From Clitopilus passeckerianus (taxonomy: Eukaryota > Basidiomycota > Agaricomycetes > Agaricales > Entolomataceae): DNA of 64,000 nt. The notes beneath the pieces were generated by a model. That model made no database searches, was not told the DNA's origin, and worked only from the letters and a program-made list of their open reading frames with translations. This document shows, one piece after another, positions 13,930-25,600 of this stretch. Numbering within the stretch: the first letter of the stretch is position 1; each line of letters starts with the position of its first letter. The DNA lies in the NCBI GenBank assembly GCA_944990035.1, contig CALYLX010000136.1:496001-560000 (forward strand). The letters are read 5' to 3'. The translations under genes were made by a program, and so were the position numbers.

Positions 13930-14985
13930 TTACAGCAGGAATAGTATGGGGATGAGGTATGCAATCCAGTTGATGAGGTGGGCGTATGTCCTGGTTGCAT
14001 TTCCGCTGGGAGGCTTAGCATCCGGGCTGCAAGGGCTCATTGTCAGTTCCCAGAAGAGTGAGTCCATGTAGTCACGCCTCAGACACTTACGGAATTCCAT
14101 TCTGGTCTGAATAAGACGAACAAGTGGCATTACCGTTACCCCCCTGTAGGGCATAGATGAATCTCAAATGCAACAGCGCGGGGGGCGCCACTCACCAGAG
14201 GGTCGGCTGGGCAACATACGCTCTCAGGTCCTAGATAGGAAACGCTTCCCAGCGAAGAGGTATCGTTTGCACCAGCCCAGTACTGGCAATCCACAAGCTC
14301 ATACATAACGTGCCAGACGCCAAAGTCCTGGAAAAACAGTGTCAGGCTCCCAGAGCAGGTCCTCAAAAGGGCATGTTACGCATACAGTAAACCCGTAGAC
14401 TGCTTGATCAGAAGGAAACCAGTCATCTGGTATTGCAGGCGAAGGCCATGCAAGATCAAAGTTCATATATTCCCCGGCTCTAACCAGGCGATTAATTCGC
14501 CTTTCTGGATATGCGGCTCGTAGAGGGGACGTACGGATTGGCCTTCTTATCAGTGGCAGAACACCAGCCGTCTCCGGAGAGGGGACATAAGTCCGTTACT
14601 TTGACCACCAGAGATTTCGTGACATTAGGATAGAATGGAGGGTCCGACTGGAAGGGAGTAACAAGAGTCAGATTAAAGCATCTGCCACAGCCGGGTCCTG
14701 CGCAATATGTGTTGTCAATATTCAACAGATTATTGTAGGGACAGATATTCAACCATAAGCTCTGCTACTGCCATAGGCAAACTGAGAGAGAGCAGCTGTG
14801 GGGTAATGAGTGCTTGATGGATTGCAGCCACAGGCAGCAACATAATCCAGAGGTATTGTATAGTGTGTCATAGTAGCTGTTCCATTCGGTGAGTATTTAA
14901 CCCAGGCATGGCTGACGAGGGCATTGAGCAGCCCAATGAGCACGACGTCCTTGACGACATGCACTGGCAGAAGTGCCATGGTCAT
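13930..14985 (-). CDS. GH45 endoglucanase with hydrophobic C-terminal tail
   Basis: Exons 14754-14985, 14535-14697, 14386-14479, 14196-14327, 14091-14143 and 13930-14026; 256 residues. After a hydrophobic N-terminus (DVVLIGLLNALVSHA) come ATMTHYTIPLDYVAACGC, THYPTAALSQFAYGSS, YGPGCGRCFNLTLVTPF, VVKVTDLCPLSGDGWC, FDLAWPSPAIPDDWFPSD, DFGVWHVMYELVDCQYW and ESVCCPADP, the pattern of basidiomycete (subfamily C) GH45 enzymes, which hydrolyse internal cellulose or glucan bonds. The Asp in VTDLC is the likely proton donor by family knowledge. No cellulose-binding module is present. Instead the chain ends SGNATRTYAHLINWIAYLIPILFLL, a hydrophobic tail compatible with GPI or membrane anchoring. Two start codons, 14985 and 14979, are equally possible. 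Confidence 0.9.
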
Positions 14986-15063
14986 CACGTGATCCCCAAT
15001 ACCTGCAACACCACGCTCTCGGTGCAGTCCCAGGCAGCGTCGACGTCTACAAGGCACTCTGTT
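14983..15063. promoter_or_regulatory. divergent GH45-GCN5 control region with ATCACGTGAT palindrome
   Basis: The palindrome ATCACGTGAT (about 14984-14993) contains the E-box CACGTG and abuts the first possible ATG of the GH45 gene on the minus strand. The two likely start codons of GH45 and GCN5 are less than 80 bases apart. Confidence 0.45.
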
Positions 15064-17424
15064 ATGCCAGCAAGAGCCTATTATCCCGCTCAAAATGAAC
15101 TCGGTCTTCTAGGAGCAGCTCAGAGGGCTCTCAAAATTGCTCGGCATTCACCATGCTCTATCTGCATCGACTGCTCAGGCCTACGGCCACCTCCTGCTGT
15201 CGAGGTCGTTCTGGACAGTGATATAACGGCTCTGGGAGTTGGCGGATACGGCTCAGACGATGAAGAAGACGACTGCTACCTTGAAGTGTGCGCTTGTGGA
15301 CATAGTCCGGTAGAGCATCACGCAGATGAAGGAGCTCTTGGCGCTGCTGAGTTTGCGCGTAAAAGCCGTGTCGCAGTTCGTTTGGATGATCATCTTCAGG
15401 TATGTGAAGAACTTTGAATGCTGAGAGGTTGCGCAAGCTGACGCTTAGCCACGATGCAGGTAATTAACATACTCATCAGGAGAATGTCCATTAATCAACT
15501 GGGACCCTAGCAAGCAGGCAAATTACTGGATTTCAGCTATTCTGACAACGAAATCATCCAACTCAAACGGCAGCTAGATAGCAATGTGTCAACTGTCGGT
15601 GGTCCTGTCTCAGTTCCTTCCCCTACCCGTGCGTTTGTAGCGTAGCCCTCACATTTTCTCGAGACTGACAAGATGTCAGGCCGAAGCTCTTCTCCAGCAT
15701 CTTCCATTCTGAGTGACCCTCCTACCCAACCACCGGCGAAGAGACGACGAGTAGCATCGCTTTCAGACTCTTCGGAGGATGAAGAGAACACGCCCCTTGC
15801 CGTTCGAATGGGTAACAAACCCACCAAACCCGCAGAAAATGCAGCCATATCTCCGCAAAGAATAGGGAAGAATCCGATGGGTCGAGCTGCAAAGAAGGCA
15901 CGAGGAGCGCCTACCTCGCTTGCACCCCAAGCAGCGGAACAGCCACTGGCAAATGGCCTCACAAATGGTGTTAATGGCGTCGATGCCAAAGTGAAAGTCG
16001 AGGATGTTATGGATGAGGGGCAGCTCGCGAGACTCGCGGCAGGGACTACCGTCGACACTGCCAATGCCAATGGTACTGCACCAGGTGTAAGTAACATACC
16101 ACGTGCTGTTTACATCTGTACCAAATTCTAACCTTTCCCTAGCAAAGTGTCAAAACAGAAAAGATTGCGATTACCGAACTTCGTAAAGGAATCATCAGGG
16201 TTGTTCCAGTGGAGAACGACGGCCACCCTCGATCGATCGTTATTCTTACTGGGCTCAAAACACTGTTCCAGAAGCAGTTGCCGAATATGCCAAGGGAATA
16301 CATTGCTCGGCTGGTCTACGATTCAAATTCTCGCGGCCTCGCCATCATCAAACGAGGCTACAAGGTTGTTGGTGGAATTTGCTTCAGACCTTTCCCGCAT
16401 AGAGGATTTGCGGAGATTGTCTTCTTTGCGACTAATTCTGCCGATCAGGAAAAGGTATGCAATCCTCAGTTGTTTATATTCTCATCCCTCTGATTTCGGC
16501 CCTCGCATAGGGTTACGGTGGAATGTTAATGGACCATTTCAAAGCACATATCAAGGCTGCATATCCCGGCATGATGCACTTCTTAACCTACGCCGACAAC
16601 TACGCAGTTGGTTATTTCGAGAAGCAAGGGTTCTCTAAAGAGATTTCTCTCGACCGATCGGTGTGGGCAGCATACATCAAAGATTATGAAGGCGGGACCA
16701 TCATGCAATGCACAATGTTACACAAGGTCGATTACCTGGACAAGCCCAGCATCTTTGCTCAACAGCAGGAAGCTATCATGACCAAGATTCGGCAGAACTC
16801 CAAATCACATATTATATATCCTGGTCTACCCCAATTCCAAGACGGTGCGGGCGAAGGTATTACCGTGGATCCTAAAGACGTACCAGGGCTTCGTGAGTAT
16901 CATCCAACTCATATTTTAGGGCGTTGTTGAACCACGTGGCGACATCCAGGTGAGAGTGGCTGGACACCTGGGATGGAAAGGCAAGTCCAATCTGTTTGAA
17001 AAGATGTATGACGTTGAAACTTACATGGAGAATATAGCACACGCCCCACAGCTCGAAGTGCAAATGCTTATTATCTCGAACGGATTCTCAAGGAATTACA
17101 AGACCATGGCTCCGCATGGGCTTTCCTCAAGCCTGTCAGCACTGACGAGGCATCGGACTACTATGATGTTATTGCGAGTCCAATGGGTAAGCTTCTCCAC
17201 GCAATTTCACATCAGTCTTCTCTAAAACTTCTATAGACCTTGGAACTATGGAACATAAACTGGAAACAAAGCAATACTCGACCATCGACTCTTTCCTCGC
17301 GGATGCCCAGCTGATTTTCGACAATTGTAGATCATACAATCAGCCACACAGTATATGGTACCGGAATGCAGACAAGCTTGAAGCGTTCCTGAAAGATGAA
17401 CTTTTGGAGAAGTTCAAGCGCTAG
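15064..17424 (+). CDS. GCN5: histone acetyltransferase GCN5 (SAGA) with Cys/His-rich N-terminal extension
   Basis: Exons 15064-15399, 15511-15628, 15680-16086, 16143-16454, 16511-16892, 16950-16980, 17038-17186 and 17237-17424; 640 residues. Residues 30-110 hold CSICIDCSG and CYLEVCACGHSPVEHH, spaced like a metal-binding module. A disordered Ser/Lys region follows. The GNAT domain has ELRKGIIRVVPVEND, HRGFAEIVFFATN (catalytic Glu) and the CoA loop EKGYGGMLMDHF. The C-terminal bromodomain contains YYDVIASPMDLGTM and FDNCRSYNQPHSIW. Intron 16981-17037 is GC-AG, required by frame. Intron 1 (111 bp) is twice the usual size and could hide a short exon. The start is the first ATG clear of the GH45 gene; the frame is open further upstream. 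Confidence 0.92.
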
Positions 17425-17637
17425 ACCCTACCACTCTTCATAAAAACAAGCTCAGACGACAACCCATATCCCCCCATCGTTATACCCCTCACAAAGACAT
17501 CACGCATGGATTGCCATTTCAACGTCATTTACTTACAGGTGACCGACAAATAATGTTACGATACAAACAAGGGGAGGAGAGTTAAATCGTCCATCAGGTC
17601 TACGAAGCATCTGGGAATTTGGGAACAATGGAGTTCT

Positions 17638-19236
17638 TCAGCGCTGGCCATCTGGAGCAAGGAGGTCAATCTCGGCAGCTTTGAGGGGGGTTTTGCAGAA
17701 ATACTCACAGGCCTTGGTCTCGTATTTGCCTAGAGAGGGGTCGGGTTAGCAGGACGCACAGCGGCACCTACTCATGTACTCACCAATACCGACGATGATG
17801 TTCTGAGGCTCCTGGGGTTGGCCCTCCAGGTAGTTCTTGAGGATGCTCTTGGCACCAGCAGCATACCTTGCCTGCGCGTCCAGAGTGGTTCCGGAGTAAT
17901 GAGGAACCATGCCGTTTCCACCCCCGAGGGGGTTCTTCATTGTGCGCCAGATGTGGTCCTTAGGGGCGGGTTGAACATTCCAGACATCGCCTTGAGGATT
18001 AGTTGAGTAAAAGTCGTTTACATAGACATGCATGTAGATACCTGAGTAACCAGTGATCTGTCCGCTCTTGAGAGCTTCAGCGACAGCGTCCTTGTCGCAA
18101 ATGGCACCACGGGCAGTGTTGACCAGCCAAGCACCCTTCTTGAAATGCTTAAGCAGCTCGGCATTGACGAGGCCACGGGTTCCCTCGTGAAGAGGGCAGT
18201 TGACGGTAACGACGTCACATTGAGAAACAAAGTCCTGGAGGTTCTCCACCCGACGAGCCTTCACGGCCTTAGCTGCTGCTTCGGGAAGAGGGGCGTAGTC
18301 GTAGTAGAGAAGTTCCTTGCAGTCGAAGGGCACAAGTCGCTGGAGGACACGGTATCCAATTCGGCCAGCACCGATTGTGCCAACAACCTTGTTCTCTAGG
18401 TCGAAAGCGTTCCTTGCGACATCGGAGACTTGCCAGTCACCACGCTCGATCATCTACGACAAAGTCAGCGTTTGAACCGTCAATCGAAGTATGTGCTTAC
18501 CTCATGAGCTGGGACAAAGTTACGGACGAGCAAGAGGATACTCATGACGACGTGCTCAGCGACCGACACGACGTTGGAACCAGAAACCTCAAGGACTTGG
18601 ATCCTGTGGTCGACGGCGGCATTGAGATCGATGTGGTCGGATCCGACACCTGCAGTGATGCAGAGCTTAAGGTTCTTGGCCTGAAGAAAATGTTAACATC
18701 TGATCTTGGAGGGCCCAGACTAGGGTCTGACCTTCTCGACCAGTTCACGAGTAAGATAACTTTGACAAAGTCAGTTCGTCCCGGCTCGTATGAGAACAGG
18801 ATGTCGTACCCAGGGTGGAAGGGGGTAGTGATCAATACTTCGGCATCGACGATATGTTTCTGGAAATCACTGTCTTCACCTTCCTTGTCGCTGGAAACCT
18901 ATAATATCGTAGTTCAGTTCAGTCAAGCTGACCATTGAGTCTGATTGCGTACTATAAACGGCTAATCAGTGATTGTTAATGCGGTTAGATTAGATTAGAT
19001 CCGAACCTATGAATTCATGACCCTCCTCCTTGAGCCAGTCGGCGATGCCTAGCTACACAAAATGGTTGTTCGAAAATGACAATGTTGTACAGTGGAGGTG
19101 CCTACCTTGTTCTCGACGGTACCCAAGAGACGGGACTCTTCTTCTGCAGCCTTGCCACCGTTATAGAGGATTGCGAGGACCTAAGACAGCAATGAGGAAG
19201 GTCCTTTCGCCGTCGTTGAGGATTCCTCACCTTCAT
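17638..19236 (-). CDS. FDH1: NAD-dependent formate dehydrogenase
   Basis: Exons 19231-19236, 19106-19180, 19008-19052, 18810-18898, 18732-18759, 18501-18680, 18042-18453, 17784-17990, 17709-17729 and 17638-17651; 358 residues, the usual fungal length. Exon 1 is only ATG AAG. Motifs: [52 protein letters not shown], the NAD fold [40 protein letters not shown] and the catalytic-His region [19 protein letters not shown]. The enzyme oxidises formate to CO2 with NAD+ in the cytosol, useful when formate is released from oxalate or methoxyl groups. Frame continuity between exons 3 and 4 needs the twin intron described separately. Confidence 0.94.
18899..19007 (-). other. probable [D1,2] stwintron (nested twin intron) in FDH1
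   Basis: The interval between exons 3 and 4 of FDH1 is 109 bases and cannot be removed as one GT-AG intron without breaking the frame. Removing an inner intron at 18952-19006 (55 bases, GTTCGG...TTTATAG, with CTAAC branch-like sequence) brings the G at 19007 next to TACGC at 18951. This creates a canonical GTACGC donor for an outer intron of 54 bases ending TATAG at 18899, with CTGAAC as a branch-like site. Splicing then joins ...HEFI to VSSDKEG in frame. Confidence 0.7.
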
Positions 19237-19859
19237 GATGAGAGTGAACTAGTAAGTTGATTGAGTGAATTGAAGAGCCACTGAGAGTAAAATGGAGCTC
19301 TTTATATAGGTGGTCCCAAGCGTCAGATGATATAAGAATATCAGTTGAACCGCTGGTTAGCTACCCGCTTCGGGTAGTACCCAGTAATCTGAGATGTAAA
19401 GAGGGTACAGTGACCAGTCCACGTGCTCCGACCCATCCCGTCTTTCGAGGATAGAGTGGAAAGGTGAGGAGCGGCTTTGGATCTCCCAATCTCGAACTGT
19501 CGTCGGACTCAGAGCCCGTTATGTTCCGGAATATGATCGGCCCGAGCACTAAATCCTTCCGAAGCCTCACCGGAAAGATAGGGAGGACTTGCACAGTCGT
19601 AAGATGGATTTTCAGGATTTCCGGTTGGTCCCGCAGTAACTTTCGGAACCATCTATGCGATGATTGGCCATGCTGGTCTGATTGATCTGACATCGAAGTC
19701 TGAATATTATTGAGGTCATCAAATCTAGGCGTCTATAATGTCCATGGTACGCTGAGTTCCCCAAGATATTAAAAGGACATAGTCGAGCACAAAAATAGCC
19801 CTATAGGTAGTAGAACCTATCAGCGTTGAATCAGGTTGACTCAAGGATAACGACACTTA
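19237..19859. promoter_or_regulatory. FDH1 upstream region with TATA box and 7-bp dyad
   Basis: On the minus strand TATATAAA (19301-19308) lies 65-72 bases before the FDH1 start. Further upstream CTACCCG-CTT-CGGGTAG (19361-19377) is a perfect inverted repeat with a three-base centre, a likely dimer-binding operator. The rest, up to the stop of the ERD1-like gene at 19860, shows no gene. Confidence 0.6.
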
Positions 19860-21435
19860 CTATTGAAAGAAATCACTTGATCGTCTAGGTGAGCGCTGTG
19901 CACTAGGAGTTTCTAGAAGTTCATACGACGCAGCGTCAAGAGTATCTGCTCGCTGTCTTGAATACACATCTGTGTTCTTCTTAATCAACTCCCACTCAAC
20001 CCGGATGAACACCCATAGCCATCTCCGGAATATTTCTGCGAATTTTAGCCCGAAGCTAGCGAGTGTAGCATGTGACTTGACATTGACCACATTGAGCAGC
20101 TGGAAAGACCAAGTCAACCTCAACGCAAAATTCACGATTACTAGCAAAGGATAGAGGGCAGCAGGAAACGTTAACCTGGGGCGCAACTGATCCAGATGCA
20201 ACAGACGGGAGCTTCTGTCATGGTGGGGCAGGCCATTCGCAGCCACTGGGTGAAGATCCGTGGAGTTTCGTCTCCTGAGCAGTGGGGTCGAAGACGCGGT
20301 GCGGTTCATGATATGACGCCGAGGGGGACCAGCTGGATGAGAAGCGCTGTCTTCTAACGTCATGGTGAACGTGTCAAGCCCCCAATCGTTCGTCACATCC
20401 CACCAGAACGAGTATATGGAGTTTACAGCCGCGGCTAATATCCTAGGGACGTGCGTGAGCATGACCTTTCCTGATTGAAGTCGGTGGTTCTCCTCACCAA
20501 AGGTAGAAGAATAGGCTACGACCCGACCAATCTGTAGCTGGTTTGGTATGGCCTTCTACCGCTTTCTGTGCAGCTGAGAGGTAGAGAGCTGGGAAGGACG
20601 TTGCATATTTTATAGCATTATATAGCGACCGACGGTTGCTTCCCTTTGTTGAGTTGTATTCCACAAGGCATTGTCGGAAGCGTACGAAGTATGGCAGGCT
20701 GAATACGGCTATGAGAACAGTAGATTCATGGAAGCTGCGGTGTGAATCTTACCTCATAATCGTTGGAAGTATGAATCGTGCCAAACCATGCCCAGCCGTA
20801 GGAATGAGCATACTGTGACCAGGCAGAAGCATGCAAAGCGCCAACCAGACATCTCCAATGACTTGAGAGAAAGACGTGAAGACATCGGCTAGAACGACAT
20901 CACAGAAATAGATTGGGCTATCTTTTGTTGGGAAAATACAGCGGTAGAGAGAACTAGAGAGACATGAGCACGAAATTCATGCCACGGTTAAGCACGTTAC
21001 TCACTGCAGGAACCTCCTTCGCTCCGTCTTTTGGAAGACGTTGTACGGACATATCAAGGCGCATATAATGAACAGAGCGGTCAATCCAGGGATGTAACCG
21101 AACACATCGGCCAGCTTTGCTTCTCCGTGCGTTGTGTAGCGATACGCAGTCCAGGAAACGAAAAACATTGCGGCATAGCTGATGAAGATGCTGTAAACGG
21201 AATGGTACAGTAAGACAAGCCCTGACGTGTGTCGTGGTGCCGGTGAATGTGGTGTGAGGGGGAGTGCAGGAGCACCGTCGGTTCGAAGGTCCAGGGATGC
21301 AGCGACATCGATTCCAGCAAGGTCAAGGACATGCAAGTTGGTTCCCCATGCTAGTACTGCGATTCCAACTAGCGATAAAATTTGATAGGGTAACGGAAAT
21401 GCGACAACAATAGGGAGGTCGATGCCAGAGTCCAT
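19860..21435 (-). CDS. ERD1: EXS-domain membrane protein, ERD1-like
   Basis: Exons 21005-21435, 20753-20953, 20498-20698 and 19860-20442; 471 residues with several hydrophobic segments (LSLVGIAVLAWGTNLHVL, YSIFISYAAMFFVSWTAY, YIPGLTALFIICALICPYN). The EXS-domain signature is clear: PIYFCDVVLADVFTSFSQVIGDVW, LPYFVRFRQCLVEY, LYNAIKYATSFPALYLSA and AAAVNSIYSFWWDVTNDWGL. The protein lacks the N-terminal SPX domain of XPR1/SYG1, which points to the ERD1 branch. In yeast Erd1 acts in the Golgi, retaining ER residents and recycling phosphate. The C-terminal 40 residues are Ser/Arg-rich. Divergent from SNU23, with 159 bases between starts. Confidence 0.88.
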
Positions 21436-21594
21436 TATCTAGTGGTACAGCATGAAGGTGAGCCGAGAAACGGTTGGCTGTGGAGAGGAAGGTCTTCGTT
21501 GCACACGATCAACTACTCAACGCGCTGAATGCAAGGTTGACAGCACACGTGGTTCGCTTCATTTACCCATTTGTCTTCAGCTAATACGTCCATC

Positions 21595-22375
21595 ATGTCC
21601 AGTGGCGCCTACGGACAGAGCAACGCACAAGATACAGACTTCAGGAAAAAATGGGACAAGGAAGAATATGCAGAAAGGGCAAAGAAGAAGGACGACGAGG
21701 AAAGGGAGAGGATGCGAGAGAATGAAGAGAGGATGAAGCAAGGTATGCTGCAGCATTACTCACGAATCCATATACAACTAATCCATGATTTGCAAGGAAA
21801 GAAGCCTAGAAAGTCAAAGAAAGGAGACCTTCCAGCACCTACAGAACTCATGAAAGCCCGCGAAGGACCTCTAGAACTGGACAAAAATCTGGGGAAAACC
21901 ATGGTCGTTCAGAACCCTGGTGGACGAGGTCCTGGCCAACCAGGCTTCTACTGCGAAACATGTAGCCGTACCTATAAGGATAGCGTGGGCTATCTCGACC
22001 ACATAAACAGCAGAGCACGTATGTCTAGTGATCTCTCGTTCTGCGCCACATGCTCAATGAATACATACAGATCTTCGTGCAATTGGACAATCGACAAAAC
22101 TAGAACGGTCGACACTCGCTCAAGTACAAGCTCGAATAGCGTATCTCAGGGAGAAAACAAAGGAAGTAACTACGGCGAAGGAGTTTGACTTTGACAAACG
22201 GCTTGCCGAGGTTAAGGCGAAGGAGGTTGCTCTTCGAGAAGAACGGAAAGCAGCGAAAAAGGCCGAAAAACAGAAGGCAAGAATAGAGATCATCCAGGAT
22301 TCCGCCATGGACCAGGACGACGACGACATGGCTAATATGATGGGCTTCGGAGGGTTTGGCTCGACAAAGAAATAA
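21595..22375 (+). CDS. SNU23: SNU23/ZMAT2, U4/U6.U5 tri-snRNP zinc-finger protein
   Basis: Exons 21595-21742, 21797-22018 and 22071-22375; 224 residues. The N-terminus is charged and helical (TDFRKKWDKEEYAERAKKK). A matrin-type C2H2 finger reads FYCETCSRTYKDSVGYLDHINSRAH, whose last His codon is split by intron 2. It is followed by a basic coiled segment (KEFDFDKRLAEVKAKEVALREE) and a Gly/Asp-rich tail (DDDDMANMMGFGGFGSTKK). Length and order match ZMAT2/Snu23, a component of the spliceosomal B complex that contacts the 5' splice site region. The start is the ATG giving the conserved acidic-basic N-terminus. Confidence 0.92.
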
Positions 22376-22623
22376 TTTTGCTTGTGTCACAGAGCCGATT
22401 TTGTATCATAAAATACCAGCACCCATGTAATCTTTGTGTAATTTATGCTCTCAAGTCACTATCGTGTACAGCCAAGATCGCAACCGAAATATTATTCTGT
22501 TGTTCTTCACTCTCGATCTAGAGAGTGTCGGGGTGATGCACATGTCACATTGTTAACTGTATGGAGACTAGATAAGAGGTGTAAGATGCGCAGGAAACAA
22601 ACAGAGAATATAGTGGCAGCCAA

Positions 22624-25600
22624 TTAGAAATCAACCAGATACAATACGAATTTTGTATCTGCTATCTCTTGCTCCTCCTCAATCAACAACTTTGAGCTCT
22701 CTTTCCTCTCCTTGACATCGGTTGGGACACTACCAACAGTCTTCTGAATGATACCGCTATGTTGTTGAAGAGCAGCAACGATGTCGGCACCCGATCCTTC
22801 CTCGAACTTGTAGAAGACGTGGACATCGTCAGTTGCCTGGAGCCCTGCCTTCTTCCTCAACTTCTGCACCCTGTTGGTCAACTCGCGAGCTAACCATTCG
22901 CCCTGAAGATCGGGATGGATCTGGATATCCAACCGGACGACAACGTCATTATCGGTATGAGTGGCGAATTGCCCCTCGGAGGATGATGGGAGCTCAAGAT
23001 ATCGTTGGACGGCTAGATCACCAGCGACCAGCTCTATGCCATCGACGGAAATCTTGCCGGATTGAATATAGTCCTTGACCTCGTCGCTAGATACCTTGGG
23101 AAGAGCATTTTTGACTCGGCCAAGATCCTTGCGTAGCTTGCGACCAAGGACCGCCCAGTCAGCAACAACGCGGTAGTGAACTCCAGACAGAGTCTCGTCC
23201 GAACTCAACACCACATCCCGAACGTTCAGCTCGGATTCTATGTATCTTTGCAGGGGGCGGATATCGTCCAAGTAGCTTGTGTCCGGGTGGAAAATGAGTA
23301 GTTCCTTCAATGGAACCTAAAAATAGCTGAGTAAACGCCCGCCCACCGACATCGTCCGTTAGATAGAACCCACCTTGAGTGATAGATTATTTTTTTCCCG
23401 GATGTTCCTCGTGAGCTCGATAACCGTCTGCATGCGCTTCACCCTCCGCTCTATATCCGCATCAAAGTACTCCTCCTTCACTTCCGGGAAGCTCAGGAAA
23501 TGAACTGAACGCGTATCACCAGCCTGAGGATCTTCCGGAATAAATTCCCGGAGCGATTGATACAGGTTCTCAGTTAAGAACGGTGTATAGGAAGACTGGG
23601 GGTGAAACCATCAGCATCGCACAGACATCTCGAGATCGGAAGGGATTTTCTTACCATAGTTCGGCATAGCGTGAACAGAGTATCGAAAAGGGTGTTTAGC
23701 GCAGTAACCGTATCCTCCTTTCCGTCTTCACCCTTGAGGCGTTTTCGATTAAAGCGGATGTACCAGTTTGTGAGTTCATCAACGAGATCAAGAAGACGAG
23801 GGATAATCGTATAAAGCCTGTAGGCAGCCATTTCCTCTGTCACGAGTTTGATCAACGATTGGCAACGCGCCAGAATCCATCGATCCATGACATTGTGGAC
23901 AGGTGCATGGGGATTAAACTTGAAATCCTCTCCGTGAACCTTCTTGAACAGGGCAACATGGCCCATGAAGAATCGGAAGGAATTGAGCCAGGGTAACAAG
24001 ACGCGGGAGATGACCTCGCGGACGCCCTCCTCACGGAAGCGAAGGTTATCCCCCCGTACGATGGGCGAATTTACGAGGAACATTCGGGTCGCATCGGCGC
24101 CAAATTTGTCGATGATAAGGGTGGGATCGGGATAATTCTTCAGACTCTTGCTCATCTTCTTGCCATCCCTGTAGGTCGTGAATAAACGACAAAATCGGCA
24201 AACGGTTTTTGACTCACGCTGCGAGAACAAGACCCGTAACGATTAAGTTCTTCCAAGGAGCCCGCCCAAACAGATGCGTAGAAAGCACCAAAAGGGTGTA
24301 GAACCACCCACGAGTCTGGTCAATACCTTCAGACACGAAGTCGGCAGGATGTGTCTGCTCAAAGAGTTTCTTGTTCTCAAAGGGATAATGTAATTGAGCG
24401 TAAGGCATGCTATAGGCGAGTTAGTCATGCTGGTGCTATGGAAGTACGTTGTATCTCACCTCCCAGACTCAAACCAACAGTCAAACACATCCTCGACCCG
24501 CTTCAGAACACCCTTTCCTTGCTGCGAAGGAATGGTGATGTGATCGATCTTGTCTCTATGAATGTCGGTGATTCCTTTTACCCCAGAAAGCTTCTCGAGC
24601 TCCTCTACCGAGCCAACGCAGACAACCTGATAGCCGGTCAATCCAGGGCTCCAACAACCATGCATGTACTTGCCTCTTCCAAATCTTCACTAGCCCAGAG
24701 GGGGATGGGAGTTCCCCAGTACCGGTTTCTTGAAACATTCCAGTCTCTAGCATTTGCAAGCCAATTACCGAAACGGTTATCTCCAACACTTTGAGGTACC
24801 CTAAATAGATGTCAATACGAGATGCGCCACACCGAATGCCTTGTTGCTCACCAGCGGGTGCCCTCGTTATTTGAGACCAGTTCATCAATGATGGGTGTAA
24901 CCTTCACGAACCAGGCAGGGATAGCCCGATAGAGAAGGGGAGTCCCAGATCGCCAACAGAAGGGATAACTGTGGTTGAGAGTTGACTGAACAATAAGTCG
25001 GCCCTTTGCCTTGAGCACCTTCTGGATGGCGCTGTCGGCCGTCTTGACGTACTGGCCCACGAAATCAGGCACCTCCTTGGTGAAGTGACCGCTATCGTCG
25101 ATGGGGCAGGGAGGCGTATCCTCAGGTTGCAAAACACCATGGGCAAGTGCAATACGGTGATCGTCTTCACCAAAAGCCGGTGCTTGATGAACAATGCCAG
25201 TGCCATCGGCGTCGGTGACATAAGTGTCCGTAAGAACGCGGAAGGCTTTGTCTTCAAACTGACGAACAAAATTGAGTGACACCTGATACACGATTACACG
25301 ATCACGACAAGGACAAACCTGTTCTGTAAAATACTCGAAGAGTGGAGTGTATCTCCATCCTTTCATATCAGAGCCCTGGAATTGACCAAGTTTCTTGTAC
25401 TTCGCCTTCTTGGGATCTTTGTAAAGCGTCCTCAAGAGGTTTTCGTGGATGATGAAGTTCTGATCACGCTCTTGATCGTGGATCTTGATGTAGGTGAAAT
25501 CGGGATGGACACAAAGCGCCAGGTTTGAGGGTAGGGTCCATGGTGTTGTCGTCCATGCAAGAAGGGATGTTCCCGGATCGTCAACAAGCTGGAAAGCTAC

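Noticed and set aside
15400..15510. Two short introns with a small exon inside GCN5 intron 1
   Set aside because: Several splits keep the frame but need a very short 38-bp intron or a second weak donor. One 111-bp intron is simpler, so the alternative is noted but not annotated.
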